A stretch of 64,000 nucleotides of DNA from contig CANJRG010000009.1 in the NCBI GenBank assembly GCA_947476745.1, forward strand, positions 96,447 through 160,446, written 5' to 3'. The stretch is from Acidimicrobiia bacterium. GTDB lineage: Bacteria > Actinomycetota > Acidimicrobiia > Acidimicrobiales > CAIXPF01. Below, piece after piece: positions 63,328-64,000 of this stretch; the stretch's first letter is position 1; each line of letters starts with the position of its first letter. The notes beneath the pieces were generated by a model. That model had not been told where the DNA came from, searched no databases, and saw only the letters and a list, made by a program, of their open reading frames with translations. The position numbers were made by a program, and so were the translations under genes.

Positions 63328-63882
63328 TCAGCCCTCGGTGCCGGTGGGGCGGGGAAGGAAGATGCCGGCCCGGTAGTAGCGCAGTTCGTCGAGGCTCTCA
63401 CGGATGTCGTCGAGCGCCCGGTGGCTGGTGGCCTTGCGTGGTGCCGCGGCCAGGACGTCGGGGTACCAGCGCCGGGCCAGCTCCTTGATGGTGGACACAT
63501 CGACGCTGCGGTAGTGCAGGAAGTCCTCGATCTCGGGCAGGTACCGGGCGAGGAACCGCCGGTCGGTGCCGATCGAGTTCCCGCACAACGGCACCGTGCG
63601 GGGCTGACCGATGTGGGCCTGCAGGAAGGCCGCGGTCTGGGCGCCGGCCTCCTCGAGGGTGATCGTGGACGCCCGGATCCGGTCGGTCAGCCCGCTGCTG
63701 TGGTGCATCTTGCGGACCACCGGGCTCATGGCCGCGAGGGCCTCGTCGCTCACGTGAATGACCAGGTCGGGGCCCTCGGCCACGAGGTTTAGTCCGTCAT
63801 CGGTGATGAGGGTGGCGATCTCTACGATCAGGTCCTTCGCGGGGTCGAGACCCGTCATCTCCAAGTCCATCCAGGCCAGCAT
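63328..63882 (-). CDS. orn: Oligoribonuclease
   Basis: DEDDh 3'-5' exonuclease of 184 aa that degrades 2-5-nt RNAs and pGpG, finishing mRNA decay. LAWMDLEMTGLDP carries Asp6 and Glu8; the other acidic residues and His are in CGNSIGTDRRFL and in SHRALDDIRESLDELRYY. A TACGGT box ends 8 nt before ATG 63882, so translation is probably leaderless. Confidence 0.96.
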   Translation of the reverse strand: MLAWMDLEMTGLDPAKDLIVEIATLITDDGLNLVAEGPDLVIHVSDEALAAMSPVVRKMHHSSGLTDRIRASTITLEEAGAQTAAFLQAHIGQPRTVPLCGNSIGTDRRFLARYLPEIEDFLHYRSVDVSTIKELARRWYPDVLAAAPRKATSHRALDDIRESLDELRYYRAGIFLPRPTGTEG

Positions 63883-63890
63883 GGGCGATC

Positions 63891-63896
63891 ACCGTA
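63891..63896 (-). promoter_or_regulatory. -10 box of orn
   Basis: TACGGT ends 8 nt before ATG 63882 on the minus strand. Confidence 0.5.
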
Positions 63897-63961
63897 GCGC
63901 GCCACGCAGCCGGGCCCCGCCACCGTTCAGCCGCAGTGCGGAAACCGTCCGTGGCGGCTAC

Positions 63962-64000
63962 TCAGCGTAGGGCCTTGAGTTGCTTGCGGGCCCGGGCTCG
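63962..64000 (-). CDS. Possible 3' end of a gene entering from the right edge
   Basis: Reading inward on the minus strand, the frame gives RARARKQLKALR and a TGA, a plausible basic C-terminus. Only 13 codons are in the window, so the identity of the gene is unknown and the call is weak. Confidence 0.3.
   Translation of the reverse strand, partial: RARARKQLKALR

Overview
The window is high-GC DNA from an actinobacterium, most likely of the class Acidimicrobiia (inference). The evidence is a set of actinobacterial marker genes: a WhiB regulator, HspR, a DUF5318 protein followed by a class A PBP, ClpS next to DUF2017, an F420-type LLM oxidoreductase, a dUMP-forming-type dCTP deaminase and a caa3 oxidase. 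Many genes carry a TANNNT -10 box only 6-9 nt before the start codon, which implies leaderless transcripts. No integrase, transposase, phage gene or CRISPR array was seen.

Layout. 1-6.5 kb: DUF5318 - class A PBP - rpsF - ssb - rpsR - rplI - dnaB, the order known from mycobacteria, with paired DnaA-box-like sites ahead of dnaB. 6.5-10.1 kb: a scarred region with a CoA-transferase, a broken tspO, an orphan 84-bp copy of the dnaB 3' end, an unrecognised Tat lipoprotein and an intact tspO. 10.1-16 kb: nicotinate phosphoribosyltransferase, VOC protein, SCO1-type copper chaperone, S4-domain protein and ABC-F ATPase. 16-23.4 kb: two CitE/malyl-CoA-lyase family genes, a MoxR-DUF58-DUF4129 operon and an RMD1/DUF155-like protein. 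23.4-27.4 kb: a DUF1501/DUF1800 pair, a carboxymuconolactone-decarboxylase-like remnant, a small hypothetical and tRNA-Gly. 27.4-33.5 kb: dcd, an EtfD-like Fe-S membrane reductase, a serine hydrolase, a diacylglycerol-kinase-like enzyme and gpmA. 33.5-41.2 kb: the HAIR-controlled dnaK-grpE-dnaJ-hspR operon, purA-purB and a tRNA-Glu/Asp/Phe cluster. 41.3-43.2 kb: DUF2017, clpS and ctaA. 43.3-52.9 kb: ctaB and a large cytochrome oxidase cluster. 52.9-64 kb: an ABC-2 exporter, serS, pdxH, an LLM oxidoreductase, a poly-gamma-glutamate hydrolase family protein, ccdA-tlpA, whiB, a thioesterase, an MBL hydrolase and orn.

The main functional theme is aerobic respiration. The window encodes a complete caa3 oxidase: subunit II with a fused cytochrome c domain, subunits I, III and IV, and CtaG. 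Heme A synthesis (ctaA, ctaB) lies directly beside it. Copper delivery (SCO1) and thiol handling for cytochrome c maturation (ccdA-tlpA) lie elsewhere in the window. The EtfD-like reductase probably feeds electrons from acyl-CoA oxidation into the quinone pool.

The most unusual observation is inside the oxidase cluster. Ahead of ctaC lie a second subunit-I homologue (44389-46017) in which all six heme/CuB histidines and the cross-linking tyrosine are replaced, a second subunit-III homologue (46017-46619), and an unrecognised seven-helix protein (46635-47546). Together they look like a cofactor-free shadow of the oxidase core. Other notable signals are the duplicated dnaB-end/tspO segment, a 28-nt palindrome repeated exactly 12 kb apart, and the spaced DnaA boxes upstream of dnaB.
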